From Mucilaginibacter psychrotolerans (GTDB lineage: Bacteria; Bacteroidota; Bacteroidia; Sphingobacteriales; Sphingobacteriaceae), in assembly GCF_004519315.1 (NCBI RefSeq), contig NZ_SOZE01000014.1, positions 1 to 64,000 on the forward strand: a stretch of DNA of 64,000 nt, written 5' to 3'. Both the position numbers and the translations under genes were made by a program. The notes beneath the pieces were generated by a model. It was not told where the DNA came from. It made no database searches and saw only the letters and a list, made by a program, of their open reading frames with translations. Within the stretch, counting starts at the first letter, position 1. Each line of letters starts with the position of its first letter. Of this stretch, positions 53,944-62,220 are shown one piece after another.

Positions 53944-54375
53944 ATGAACATGCAAGCCGATGCGCTTTACCCCAAAATGTATCTCTACCGGCGCGTGGTG
54001 CAGGCCAAGTTGTTTATAGATACCCATTATCATCAACCCTTGAATTTAGATGATATTGCCGACGAGGCCTATTTTTCCAAATTCCACTTCATCCGCCTGT
54101 TTAAGTCCACCTATGGCAAAACGCCGCATCAGTATCTGATTGCGGTACGTATTACCAATGCGCAGCGGCTGCTGAAAAGTGGTATGCCGGTGACTGATGC
54201 CTGCTACACCATCGGTTTTGATAGCCTGAGTTCGTTTTCGGCATTATTTAAACGGTTGGTAAAGCAATCGCCATCGGCATGGCAACAGGCAGAACTGAAG
54301 CGTGATGCCGAAATCAAAAAAGCTCCGTTGAATTTTATACCCAATTGCTTTGCGGAGATGAACGGGTGGGTATAA
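53944..54375 (+). CDS. AraC family regulator, DNA-binding domain only
   Basis: A 143-residue protein that consists almost entirely of the double helix-turn-helix AraC domain, with the second-helix signature LLKSGMPVTDACYTIGFDS and the SSFSALFKRLVKQSPSAWQ end. An N-terminal effector domain is absent, so it may respond to expression level or to a small partner. The C-terminal 20 residues are unassigned. It follows the hydrolase gene on the same strand. Confidence 0.88.
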   Translation: MNMQADALYPKMYLYRRVVQAKLFIDTHYHQPLNLDDIADEAYFSKFHFIRLFKSTYGKTPHQYLIAVRITNAQRLLKSGMPVTDACYTIGFDSLSSFSALFKRLVKQSPSAWQQAELKRDAEIKKAPLNFIPNCFAEMNGWV

Positions 54376-54399
54376 TCGATTGGCTTTGTATAAATAAAT

Positions 54400-54510
54400 C
54401 GTCATCCCGAATTTATTTCGGGACCCCACACGGCAGGTCGCCGTCATGCAAAGCGGCTTAGCTAAGTGGCCACTTTTATGATGGGGTTCTGAAACAAGTT
54501 CAGAATGACG
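54400..54510. repeat. Dispersed repeat of about 112 bp, copy B
   Basis: It starts CGTCATCCCGAATTTATTTC and ends CAGAATGACG, and is the reverse-orientation relative of 36541-36652. This copy has a better internal hairpin (CCCGAATTTATTTCGGG). It fills half of the 225-bp gap between the AraC gene and the VOC gene. Confidence 0.75.
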
Positions 54511-54600
54511 GCCGCCTTTCCCCAACGCAAAAACTTCGCAATTTTCGATAACCCAATCTCGTCGTCTTACCTCATCTTTACCCCATAAACAAATAACCAT

Positions 54601-55014
54601 ATGATTACCAAACTTAACCACGTGAGCATCTTCGTGCTCGACCAGGACAGCGCTTACGATTTTTATGTAAACAAACTGGGTTTTAAGGTGCATACCGATG
54701 CCAGCATGGGTCCCGGCATGCGTTGGCTCACCGTTTGCCCGCCCGAACAACCTGATCTGGAAATTACGCTGATGGCCATCAGCGAGGGCATGATGTTTAA
54801 GCAGGAAGCTGCCACCCAAATGCGTGATCTGGTGAGCAAAGGCACTTTCGGTTTCGGCGTATTCGAATGCAACGATTTGCTGGCCACCTACGAAGAACTA
54901 AAGGCAAAAGGCGTGGAATTTACTAAAGTGCCCACCAAAGAGTTCTATGGCTTTGAGGCCCTGTTTAAAGATGACTCGGGGAACTGGTTTTCGTTGGGGG
55001 AGAAAGCAAAATAG
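54601..55014 (+). CDS. VOC (glyoxalase/bleomycin resistance) family protein
   Basis: A 137-residue protein of the vicinal-oxygen-chelate fold, made of paired beta-alpha-beta-beta-beta modules. The start ITKLNHVSIFVLDQDSAYDFY carries the first metal-ligand His, and the ending GFEALFKDDSGNWFSLGE has the final Glu seen in glyoxalase-I-like members. The function could be metal-dependent lyase, dioxygenase or drug binding; the sequence does not settle it. It sits alone between two repeat elements. Confidence 0.85.
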   Translation: MITKLNHVSIFVLDQDSAYDFYVNKLGFKVHTDASMGPGMRWLTVCPPEQPDLEITLMAISEGMMFKQEAATQMRDLVSKGTFGFGVFECNDLLATYEELKAKGVEFTKVPTKEFYGFEALFKDDSGNWFSLGEKAK

Positions 55015-55019
55015 CTTTT

Positions 55020-55174
55020 TTAACCACAAAGTACGCAAAGATTTGCAAGGCGTATATTCGCAAAGGGCACAAAGAAAAAAAATAAAAGCAGCAGTTTTTT
55101 AATTTAATGACTGTTAACCAGCTACTATGGCTTTGTTCCCTTTGTGTTTTTCCCTCTGTGTTCTTTGTGGTTAA
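55020..55174. repeat. Inverted-repeat element, TTAACCACAAAG family
   Basis: The 12-bp arms TTAACCACAAAG (55020-55031) and its complement (55163-55174) enclose two direct GCAAAG-rich units and a CTTTGTTCCCTTTGTG-like right half. The element begins 5 bp after the VOC stop codon and ends 8 bp before the convergent nucleotidase stop codon, so it fills the gap completely. Confidence 0.6.
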
Positions 55175-55182
55175 ATCGCAAA

Positions 55183-55713
55183 TTATGCCTCTTCTACTAA
55201 TAATTTTATCACCTCATCCCAGTTATTCACCCTTTGGTGGTGGTTATAATTCACGTTGTGGAAGGAGTGAAACATGAGGGTTTTGCCTTTAAAATTGTCG
55301 AGGTTTTTGAGGTGGTCATCAATCATGTAATCGGTGTTGATAATGCTTTTATCGCCGCAGAAAACAATATTGCGCCAACTAATAAATGGGAAGTTGAGCC
55401 TTAGCCATTCGTGTTTTTCGGTAAGGCTAAGCGGGAACTCCATCGCCGCCGAAACAATGTACACCTCATAGGTTTCCATCAGTTTTTTTACTGCCTCCAC
55501 AGCGCCCTCCATCACAGGTGCGGTTAAGAAAAAACCCGGCGTAAAAGCGAATTTGCGGGCTGCCCCGGCCTCAGGAAACAAGGTTTCCTCGGTTTTGCCG
55601 GCTATATCGTCCTTGGTAAAAAGCACGCCGTATTCGCTATGGTAAAGGTTTAAAAAATGCTGGTCTACATCGGCAATAACGCCGTCCATATCTATCGCTA
55701 TCGATTTTTTCAT
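55183..55713 (-). CDS. 5'(3')-deoxyribonucleotidase-like HAD phosphatase
   Basis: A 176-residue HAD-superfamily enzyme of the NT5C type. Motif I is IAIDMDGVIADVD with both catalytic Asp residues. Motif II is near VYIVSAAM, and motif III/IV ends in TDYMIDDHLKNLD. Members remove phosphate from deoxyribonucleotides in the cytoplasm. The length is typical. It is convergent with the VOC gene across the repeat element. Confidence 0.87.
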   Translation of the reverse strand: MKKSIAIDMDGVIADVDQHFLNLYHSEYGVLFTKDDIAGKTEETLFPEAGAARKFAFTPGFFLTAPVMEGAVEAVKKLMETYEVYIVSAAMEFPLSLTEKHEWLRLNFPFISWRNIVFCGDKSIINTDYMIDDHLKNLDNFKGKTLMFHSFHNVNYNHHQRVNNWDEVIKLLVEEA

Positions 55714-55823
55714 GTTTCGGGGGGGGATTTGTCAACTTTTTAAAAGTTGACAAATTTGGTTCACTCTTTTTTATTTGATGAGCAAAGGATTTTAAAAACT
55801 ACTCACCAATCTCTATTCACCAC

Positions 55824-56534
55824 TCACTGCTTATGACTAGCCTTTACTTTGTTAAAATAATCAACCAGTTTATCCATGTTGCGCAAGCCGAAACGCCCTG
55901 CCCGCAGTTGCTCCACCACTTCCGGTTCATCGCCCATTACTTCGCTCATTACGTCTACAAAGTTATCTTCGGTAAGGTGCCTCATGGTAGCCGTATTGGT
56001 GCCGTAATAATAGCTTAGCTGCGATTTATCGCCTTTGCCGCCACCGCCACCTCCGCCAATATTGATACCTACGCCTCCGCCAAGGCCACCGCCGTAACCG
56101 CCGCCGCCCGTACTAAGGCCCAAACTAGGCGCAAATGATACCTTTTTACCTGTACCGCTGCCACTACCTGCGCCACGCGTGGCGTATATTTTAGTTTCTT
56201 CGTTTACTACAACGCGGACGAAATCGAGCTCCTTTTTGGCCCAGGTTTCGTTGCCGGGAGCGTGGGCCACTACGAAGCTGTCTTTGCCAACCACATACGC
56301 CTGCAAATCGCTGGTGCTGAGTTTGTAGGGGGTGGACTTGTCGGCATCCTTAAATTCTATGAAGCCCTCATTTTTGATGGGGCCGGTACCGGCAGGGTTG
56401 GGGATGATGAAACCATCGTACCGCACGCCTTTTACATCGATAAAATAGCCGGGCTGCCATTTTTGGGCAAAAGCGCTTAGGTTTGTTAAAAGAATAACTG
56501 CCGCGAGGGAAATATATTTTTTTAAAGAATACAT
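55824..56534 (-). CDS. Secreted tandem-paralog family protein, member 1
   Basis: A 236-residue protein of unknown family with a signal peptide (SLAAVILLTNLSAFAQ). An N-terminal beta-rich domain reads WQPGYFIDVKGVRYDGFI, then FIEFKDADKSTPYKLSTSD and VGKDSFVVA. A Gly-rich linker near residues 135-170 contains long runs of glycine. A C-terminal helical domain begins YYYGTNTATMRHLTEDNF. It shares this plan with the two genes upstream of it. I do not recognise a named domain, and role and partner are unknown. It follows member 2 by 32 bp, so the set is probably one operon. Confidence 0.8.
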   Translation of the reverse strand: MYSLKKYISLAAVILLTNLSAFAQKWQPGYFIDVKGVRYDGFIIPNPAGTGPIKNEGFIEFKDADKSTPYKLSTSDLQAYVVGKDSFVVAHAPGNETWAKKELDFVRVVVNEETKIYATRGAGSGSGTGKKVSFAPSLGLSTGGGGYGGGLGGGVGINIGGGGGGGKGDKSQLSYYYGTNTATMRHLTEDNFVDVMSEVMGDEPEVVEQLRAGRFGLRNMDKLVDYFNKVKASHKQ

Positions 56535-56566
56535 TGTTAATTTTCTTGTTTGCCTAAAAAGCCGGG

Positions 56567-57349
56567 TTAAAATTTCCCCTCGGCTTTCGTTTTGTAAAAA
56601 TACGTAATAAGCTGTTCAATATTGTCCAGCCCGAAAGGATTGGCTTTAATATATTCAACAAGCTTAGGCTGTGCCTGCATCACAAGGGCTATCATTGCCT
56701 GGAAATTATCGTCGGTTACGTACTGCATTTCATTGGGGCTGTTGCCGTAGTAATACCATTTGTTGTAACTGCTGCCACGGTTTGAAGGGCCCGAAGATAA
56801 AACCGCCGGAAATACCGGTAACGTATAATTAGCTGCTCCTTTATATAAGCCGTCTTTAGTAACAGTTGGATTTTGGGCAATCGCGCTATTCCTATCGGCG
56901 GAGAGCCCTCCAAAAATCAACCTTTCGGCAGTAGTAGTTTTGCGGGTATGGCCACTGCCTTTGTAGGTTGCGGGTTTGCCATCGGCCACTCGAAGTGCGT
57001 AAACTTTAACCTCTTCATTCATCACCACGCGTAGAAAATCGGTTGGGTTGCTGCTCCACTTGCCTTTGGCCGGTTGTTTAGCTACCACGAAACTATCCTG
57101 GCCGGCTACGAACCATTTCACGTCACGTGTGGTTAAAGGCATAACCTCCCCCTTTTCCGAGTCTTTAAACTCGATGTAGCCCTCGCCCGGAAACGGGCCC
57201 TTACCTCCGGGGCATGGGCGGATGATGCCGTAATATTTAACACCGCTTACATCGGTATAATAACCGGGTTGCCATATTTGGGCATATAAGCTATTACAGG
57301 ATATAAGGAGAATCGCCAATATTAATGTATATATTTTATTATTGCGCAT
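56567..57349 (-). CDS. Secreted tandem-paralog family protein, member 2
   Basis: A 260-residue protein with a signal peptide (TLILAILLISCNSLYAQ; the Cys might also act as a lipobox-like residue). The N-terminal domain reads WQPGYYTDVSGVKYYGII, YIEFKDSEKGEVMPLTTRD and AGQDSFVVA, close to member 1. The middle linker is Ser/Thr/Lys-rich instead of Gly-rich. The C-terminal domain starts YYYGNSPNEMQYVTDDNF and ends in an FGLDNIEQLITYF helix like FGLRNMDKLVDYF in member 1. No known family was recognised. It is the middle gene of three. Confidence 0.8.
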   Translation of the reverse strand: MRNNKIYTLILAILLISCNSLYAQIWQPGYYTDVSGVKYYGIIRPCPGGKGPFPGEGYIEFKDSEKGEVMPLTTRDVKWFVAGQDSFVVAKQPAKGKWSSNPTDFLRVVMNEEVKVYALRVADGKPATYKGSGHTRKTTTAERLIFGGLSADRNSAIAQNPTVTKDGLYKGAANYTLPVFPAVLSSGPSNRGSSYNKWYYYGNSPNEMQYVTDDNFQAMIALVMQAQPKLVEYIKANPFGLDNIEQLITYFYKTKAEGKF

Positions 57350-57448
57350 TTCTTAAAACCGTTGATTTAAATTTCATTACTTCCGTTAATTCCGATAGAT
57401 AAATCAGCACGCCAACAGTTATATGTCACGAATAAATAAATCACATAA

Positions 57449-58021
57449 TCATTTGGCATTGTTTAATAATCCTCTTTGCTTGGCCGTATCGTAAGCCAAT
57501 AAAAGCTCCCCCATGAAATCATAACTATATCGTCCATCCTTAATTGCTTCCACGAAGAATTCGTTGCCAGCCAATATTTGGGTCATTATTTCGATAAAGT
57601 TTTTCCTGCTTATCTTCTTTATATCGTTTGGATTAGAGCCGTAAAAATAGCGTGGGGCGTATCCCGAGCTATAGCCGCCAAAGCCCGACGCGGATGTAAC
57701 TTCTATTAAATTCATGTATAATTTAAGAGGGGTATTTATTGTAACCATTAACACCGGATATTTGCGCAAATCAGGGTTATGTGATATTACAAAGCTATCT
57801 GCTTTAATTACAAATGCTTTTAAATCTGTTGTCTTAATCTTTACTTTCCCTGCTGTATCAGTAGTCTTAAATTGGATATTATCGCCTTCGTTCCATTTAA
57901 TAATGCCGCAAACTTTGCTGCTGTCTAAAAGATAATAACAGCCGGCGGTCCATTCTCCCATTTGGGCGGAAGCCGAAAACCACAAGCCCGAAATAAACAA
58001 TAAGAGTAAAATTCTTCGCAT
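57449..58021 (-). CDS. Secreted tandem-paralog family protein, member 3 (shortest)
   Basis: A 190-residue protein with a signal peptide (RRILLLLFISGLWFSASAQ). It is the most diverged member: the N-terminal GYY segment is WTAGCYYLLDSSKVCGII, followed by IKTTDLKAFVIKADSFVIS. The linker is short (SGFGGYSSGYAPR). The C-terminal domain begins YFYGSNPNDIKKISRKNF. The ATG at 58021 opens the signal peptide; the longer frame overlaps the threonine aldolase gene in antisense and was rejected. It is the first gene of the set and diverges from ltaE with a 41-bp gap. Confidence 0.78.
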   Translation of the reverse strand: MRRILLLLFISGLWFSASAQMGEWTAGCYYLLDSSKVCGIIKWNEGDNIQFKTTDTAGKVKIKTTDLKAFVIKADSFVISHNPDLRKYPVLMVTINTPLKLYMNLIEVTSASGFGGYSSGYAPRYFYGSNPNDIKKISRKNFIEIMTQILAGNEFFVEAIKDGRYSYDFMGELLLAYDTAKQRGLLNNAK

Positions 58022-58040
58022 AAGATTTAGATATTTGAAC

Positions 58041-58048
58041 CAAATATA
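58041..58048 (-). promoter_or_regulatory. -7 element for the secreted paralog operon
   Basis: On the minus strand TATATTTG matches TAnnTTTG and lies 19 bp before the start of member 3. It forms half of an ATATTTG-AAC-CAAATAT palindrome in the 41-bp divergent gap, so both divergent genes may share control. No -33 box was found. Confidence 0.35.
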
Positions 58049-58062
58049 AAGGATTTTGATAT

Positions 58063-59067
58063 ATGATGACTGTTGATTTACGCAGCGATACCGTAACCAA
58101 ACCAACCCCAGGCATGCTTGAAGCCATGTGGAGCGCCAAAGTGGGCGACGATGTGTTCGGCGAGGACGAAACCGTAAACGCGCTGGAAGAAAAAGCCGCA
58201 GCCATGTTCGGAATGGAAGCAGCCATCTACTGCCCAAGCGGCACCATGACCAACCAGATTGCCATCAAATGCTTTACCCAGCCGCTGGACGAACTAATTG
58301 CCGACCAAACCGCGCATGTGTACCGTTACGAGGGTGGGGGTATTGCCTTCAATTCGGGCGTATCTACGCGTTTGCTCAATGGTTATCGTGGCATACTTAC
58401 GGCCGAAATGATTGCCCCCGAGATAAATGCCGAAAATATACACTACCCGCACACCAGCCTGGTGGTGCTGGAGAACACCGTAAACAAAGGCGGCGGCAGT
58501 TGCTATACCCTGGAGCACATTAAACCTATTGCCGGGCTATGCAAGGCCCGGGGGCTTAAGCTACACCTGGACGGCGCACGCATCTTCAACGCGCTTGCGC
58601 ATACGGGTGATAAGGCGGTAGATTATGGCACTTATTTCGACGGTATATCGGTATGCCTTTCTAAAGGTTTGGGCGCGCCGGTAGGTTCGGTGCTGTTAGC
58701 CGATAAAGCAACCATCAAATATGCCCGCCGCATACGCAAGGTATTAGGCGGGGGCATGCGCCAGGCCGGCTTTTTGGCAGCTGCCGGTATCTACGCGCTT
58801 GACCATCATGTGGAACGATTAAAAATTGACCATCAGCACGCACAAATAGTGGCTATTGAATTGGCCAAACAAAGCTGGGTGACTGATGTGCTACCTGTAG
58901 AAACCAATATTATTTTATTCGATACTGTAGAACCGGCTAATGTGGTTCTATCACGATTGGAAGCCAAAGGCATTAAGGCTGCCAGTACCGATACGCACCG
59001 CATACGTTTTGTAACGCACCTGGATATTCACCCCGAGCAGGTGGAGTATGTGGTGAAATCACTATAA
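58063..59067 (+). CDS. ltaE: Low-specificity L-threonine aldolase
   Basis: A 334-residue fold-type I PLP enzyme that splits L-threonine or L-allo-threonine to glycine and acetaldehyde. The start VDLRSDTVTKPTPGMLEAM is the family hallmark. The cofactor Lys is in CLSKGLGAPVGS and the Asp that holds the ring nitrogen is in LHLDGARIFNA. The GDDVFGEDETV loop also matches. The start may be either of two adjacent ATGs. A REP element begins at the base after the stop codon. Confidence 0.94.
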   Translation: MMTVDLRSDTVTKPTPGMLEAMWSAKVGDDVFGEDETVNALEEKAAAMFGMEAAIYCPSGTMTNQIAIKCFTQPLDELIADQTAHVYRYEGGGIAFNSGVSTRLLNGYRGILTAEMIAPEINAENIHYPHTSLVVLENTVNKGGGSCYTLEHIKPIAGLCKARGLKLHLDGARIFNALAHTGDKAVDYGTYFDGISVCLSKGLGAPVGSVLLADKATIKYARRIRKVLGGGMRQAGFLAAAGIYALDHHVERLKIDHQHAQIVAIELAKQSWVTDVLPVETNIILFDTVEPANVVLSRLEAKGIKAASTDTHRIRFVTHLDIHPEQVEYVVKSL

Positions 59068-59157
59068 GCCCCACCCAACCCTCCCCGGAAGGGAGGGCAT
59101 AGATATTGTTGAAGGATTAAAAATCTCCCCTTCCGGGGGAGATTTAGAGGGGGCTGG
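59068..59157. repeat. REP/BIME-like element, AGCCCCACCC family (copy 3)
   Basis: The sequence begins GCCCCACCCAACCCTCCCC directly after the ltaE TAA and has the two hairpins CCCTCCC-CGGAA-GGGAGGG and TCTCCCC-TTCCG-GGGGAGA. It ends GATTTAGAGGGGGCTGG. It is the best preserved of the family in this window. Confidence 0.75.
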
Positions 59158-59201
59158 ACTTCCGACTTGAAACTTATCCTGCCCCGGTGTGTTCTATACC
59201 A

Positions 59202-60287
59202 ATGAACCGCCTTGTAAAAAAACTCGAAAAAATTGGCCGCGACCCAAAGGTTACAGCAAAAGCCGTGGGTCTTCGTTATGTATCAGATGCTACGCCGGGG
59301 TACACGCGCAAAAAATCGGGTAAAGGTTGGCGTTATTACGATGCTGAAGGCCAATTGGTGAAGGATAAAGAGATGGTAACCCGCTTTACGCGGTTGGTAA
59401 TACCGCCTGCTTATACCAATGTTTGGATATCGCCATATGAGAACGGTCACCTACAGTTTACAGGTACCGACGCTGCCGGTCGCAAGCAATACCGTTACCA
59501 TCCGTATTGGAATAAAATACGCAATCAATCTAAATATCACCGCATGCAAACCTTTGCGGCGCACCTGCCAGCTATACGCCAACAGGTTGACCATGACCTT
59601 GACCGCCGCAACCTCGACCACGAGAAGGTAGTAGCTTTGGTGGTTAGGTTAATGGAACTGACCAGCATAAGGGTAGGGAACGAATCTTATAAAAAATTAT
59701 ACGGTTCCTTTGGCCTTACTACCCTGATGAATAAGCATGTAAGGATTGAAGGCACGCGCATGAACTTTGAGTTTAAGGGTAAGAAAGGGGTGTTCCACAA
59801 GGTAGCCCTGCAGAGTAGAAAGCTTGCCAATTTGGTTAAGCAATGTCGCGATATACCAGGCCGCGAGTTGTTCCAATATTACAATGAAGACGGCAGCTGC
59901 TGCACCGTTGACTCGGGCGACGTGAATACTTACCTCAAGGAGATAACCGGCGAGGACTTTACCGCTAAGGATTTCCGCACCTGGGCGGGTAGCGTGAGCG
60001 CACTATATGCCTTTAAGCAGGCGGGCGAATTCGATAACGTAACCGAGTGCCGTAAAAAAATAGTAAGCGTGCTGGACGAAGTTGCCATAAACCTGGGCAA
60101 TACCCGTACGGTTTGCAAAAAATATTATGTGCACCCCACGGTAATAAAAAGCTATGAAGAAGGCACCATTTTTAAATACATCAGCGCGCTCGACGAGAAG
60201 CAGGATATAAAATCGGCCGAGTTGAATATCGCCGAAAAGGCATTATTAAAACTGCTTGAAAACGAAAAACTCGCCGAGGCGAGTTAA
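59202..60287 (+). CDS. DNA topoisomerase IB, poxvirus-like type
   Basis: A 361-residue type IB topoisomerase that relaxes supercoils through a 3'-phosphotyrosyl link. The N-terminal domain shows GLRYVSDATPGYTRKKSGKG and RLVIPPAYTNVWISP. The catalytic part has RLMELTSIRVGNESYKK with its first catalytic Arg, LTTLMNKHVRIEG, the KDFRTWAGS block with its His/Lys-type contacts, and the C-terminal KKYYVHPTVIKSY, where the nucleophile Tyr lies just before VHP. The ATG at 59202 gives the typical N terminus. It stands alone, without a clear operon. Confidence 0.92.
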   Translation: MNRLVKKLEKIGRDPKVTAKAVGLRYVSDATPGYTRKKSGKGWRYYDAEGQLVKDKEMVTRFTRLVIPPAYTNVWISPYENGHLQFTGTDAAGRKQYRYHPYWNKIRNQSKYHRMQTFAAHLPAIRQQVDHDLDRRNLDHEKVVALVVRLMELTSIRVGNESYKKLYGSFGLTTLMNKHVRIEGTRMNFEFKGKKGVFHKVALQSRKLANLVKQCRDIPGRELFQYYNEDGSCCTVDSGDVNTYLKEITGEDFTAKDFRTWAGSVSALYAFKQAGEFDNVTECRKKIVSVLDEVAINLGNTRTVCKKYYVHPTVIKSYEEGTIFKYISALDEKQDIKSAELNIAEKALLKLLENEKLAEAS

Positions 60288-60313
60288 TAAGTTTCGGATG
60301 GACCACTTTGCGG

Positions 60314-61228
60314 TTATAGTTGCTCCAAATGCACCTCGGCCATCATGCATCTTGCGCTGCCGCCGCCGTTTGTTTCTATGGTGTTGATGTCTGCGTAAAC
60401 CAGTTTGCCAAATACCGACAGGGTATTGCGTTGCGCATCGGTTAAGGAAGTGTAAGCCGTTTGCGACATCACGATGAGCGTTTCGCCCACATTGTTTTTT
60501 ACCTCCAGCATATTTCCCGCGAATTTATTCATCTGCTCAAAATTGATTTCGATAACCTGTTTCCCTGTGGATTTTAGTGATTGAATAACTGCAAGCTTTT
60601 GGTACAGATCGGTAATGCTATCCAAACAAATTACGGCGAAAGCACTGCCCACGCACATGAGCACATTGGTATGATAAATGGCCTTGCCTTGCTGGTCGAA
60701 GGCATCGAATGTGACGGCTCTGTAGCCGGTGTAATCGCAAAAAGCCTTTAATACTTCGGCATCGGTGCGGGGGGAAAGGCAAGCGTAGGCGATTTTATTT
60801 TCGCGATCTAACACCATGCTGCCGGTGCCCTCTAAAAATTGGTTTTTGGCTTCGTAGCGGCTCAAGTCGATGATGTGTTTTGCTGCAAAGTTATCTTCCA
60901 ATTGGCTGATGATATCCTCGCGGCGCTCCAGCCGGCGATTCACAGCCTGCATAGGGTACAGGAATATATCACCAGTATCATGGAAACTTACCCAGTTATT
61001 CGGAAATATAGAATCGGGGGTGTGTGGCTCAGGCGTATCTTCAATTACAGTTACGTTAATGCCGTTTTCGCATAGTGTGCTTACAAAACCATCGAACTCC
61101 TGCTGTGCTTTTTGCTGCACAGCCTGCTGGTCGGCCTGTTTTATCTGGAAAGCGTTGCTCTCGGCCGTTTGCGCGTTGAACCCGAAATTAACTGGGCGGA
61201 TCATGAGGATATTGTTAGTCGATTGCAT
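60314..61228 (-). CDS. ctlX: CtlX-type citrulline hydrolase (guanidino-modifying family)
   Basis: A 304-residue protein of the arginine deiminase/amidinotransferase fold. The opening NNILMIRPVNFGFNAQT, the DSIFPNNWVSFHDTG motif and the EGTGSMVLDRENKIAYA block match the branch called CtlX, linked to citrulline utilisation in Bacteroidetes. The catalytic His is in IYHTNVLMCVG and the Cys is in GGGSARCMMAE near the C terminus. It probably hydrolyses citrulline to ornithine. An arginine-deiminase-like gene lies 1 kb upstream on the same strand, which would supply citrulline. Confidence 0.87.
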   Translation of the reverse strand: MQSTNNILMIRPVNFGFNAQTAESNAFQIKQADQQAVQQKAQQEFDGFVSTLCENGINVTVIEDTPEPHTPDSIFPNNWVSFHDTGDIFLYPMQAVNRRLERREDIISQLEDNFAAKHIIDLSRYEAKNQFLEGTGSMVLDRENKIAYACLSPRTDAEVLKAFCDYTGYRAVTFDAFDQQGKAIYHTNVLMCVGSAFAVICLDSITDLYQKLAVIQSLKSTGKQVIEINFEQMNKFAGNMLEVKNNVGETLIVMSQTAYTSLTDAQRNTLSVFGKLVYADINTIETNGGGSARCMMAEVHLEQL

Positions 61229-61342
61229 GTCAGAATCAGATTTTACAGAATGGTTGAATTTTCAGAATGTAAATAAAAATGCAATATAGGGATTAGCCAA
61301 TGAACAAAATTCTGTTCATTCTTAAATTCTGGGAATTCTGAT

Positions 61343-61555
61343 TCAGACAACATCTGCCTTATAATCCAATATATCCCCCGGTTTGCAATTCAATTCTCTG
61401 CAAATGGCTTCCAGCGTGTCGAAACGTACGCCCTTTACTTTGCCCGTTTTGAGCAGGGAGAGGTTGGTCATGCTGATGTCGAGCCGCTCGGCGAGCTCTT
61501 TTAGCGACATCTTGTTCTTCGCCATTTCTACATCCAGGTTTACGATGATAGCCAT
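61343..61555 (-). CDS. XRE-family helix-turn-helix regulator, short
   Basis: A 70-residue Cro/CI-type DNA-binding protein consisting of one HTH domain: KNKMSLKELAERLDISMTNLSLLKTGKVKGV and then LEAICRELNCKPGDIL. This is the small YozG-like type often paired with a DUF2975 membrane protein, which is the upstream gene here. Its ATG overlaps the stop of that gene by one base (TAATG), so translation is coupled. Confidence 0.9.
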   Translation of the reverse strand: MAIIVNLDVEMAKNKMSLKELAERLDISMTNLSLLKTGKVKGVRFDTLEAICRELNCKPGDILDYKADVV

Positions 61556-62178
61556 TACACAAACTCTCCAATCTCTTTTTTAAGTTCGAATCCGTAGCGG
61601 AAGACATCGGCCATGATATAAATTACCGCGCCTAAAGCTAACCCCGTAAAACTTTCCGACCATACCACCTGATAGTGCATCCCATCGAAATTGCTAACCT
61701 GGTGGTGCAGGATATACGAAGTGCTCAAGCCGAATAGGATATTCAGGCCGGTAACCAGCGCAAAGCATAAAGCCGTTATCCGCAAACGGCGGATGTTGTC
61801 ATAATTAAAAGGGATGCCTTGCTTAATGGTGTTAAAAAACTTCCGAAGCTGGTAAATTATCACGAGGGCCAAAACCTCCAGGGAAACAAAAAAGAAATAA
61901 GCGAGTGTGATGTTGCCGGGTGTATTTTTCAAGTCCATCCTTATCGAGCCTTCCTCAATTGCCAAGGTGACATTTTTGGCATCCGGCGTTGCAGCCTTCA
62001 ACACGGCTATCGATTCCTGAAGCGGATATTTAACCCTTGCCGAAAAAAACGCCGAATCATCTGTAAAGAATTTTACAGTGAGGAAGCAAAAGGCAATTAC
62101 TGCCAGCACCAATCCGGCACGCCATAAAATGTTCAGTATAACCCGAATGGTTGTTAAAAGCCAGGATGTTGTTTTCAT
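61555..62178 (-). CDS. DUF2975-type membrane protein
   Basis: A 207-residue protein with four membrane helices (LNILWRAGLVLAVIAFCFLT, LAYFFFVSLEVLALVIIYQL, ALCFALVTGLNILFGLST and GLALGAVIYIMADVFRYGF) and the motif RKFFNTIKQGIPFNYDNIRRLR between helices 2 and 3. The family has unknown function and is regularly encoded with a small XRE regulator, as here. The membrane protein may hold or modulate the regulator. A 21-bp-stem palindrome lies 43 bp upstream. Confidence 0.85.
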   Translation of the reverse strand: MKTTSWLLTTIRVILNILWRAGLVLAVIAFCFLTVKFFTDDSAFFSARVKYPLQESIAVLKAATPDAKNVTLAIEEGSIRMDLKNTPGNITLAYFFFVSLEVLALVIIYQLRKFFNTIKQGIPFNYDNIRRLRITALCFALVTGLNILFGLSTSYILHHQVSNFDGMHYQVVWSESFTGLALGAVIYIMADVFRYGFELKKEIGEFV

Positions 62179-62220
62179 GTTTGTATTGGTTTAATGGCAC
62201 AAACATATAAACAATATACA

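Noticed and set aside
58022..58237. N-terminal extension of secreted paralog 3
   Set aside because: The extra 72 residues are Arg/Trp-rich antisense of ltaE, and the real signal peptide starts at 58021.
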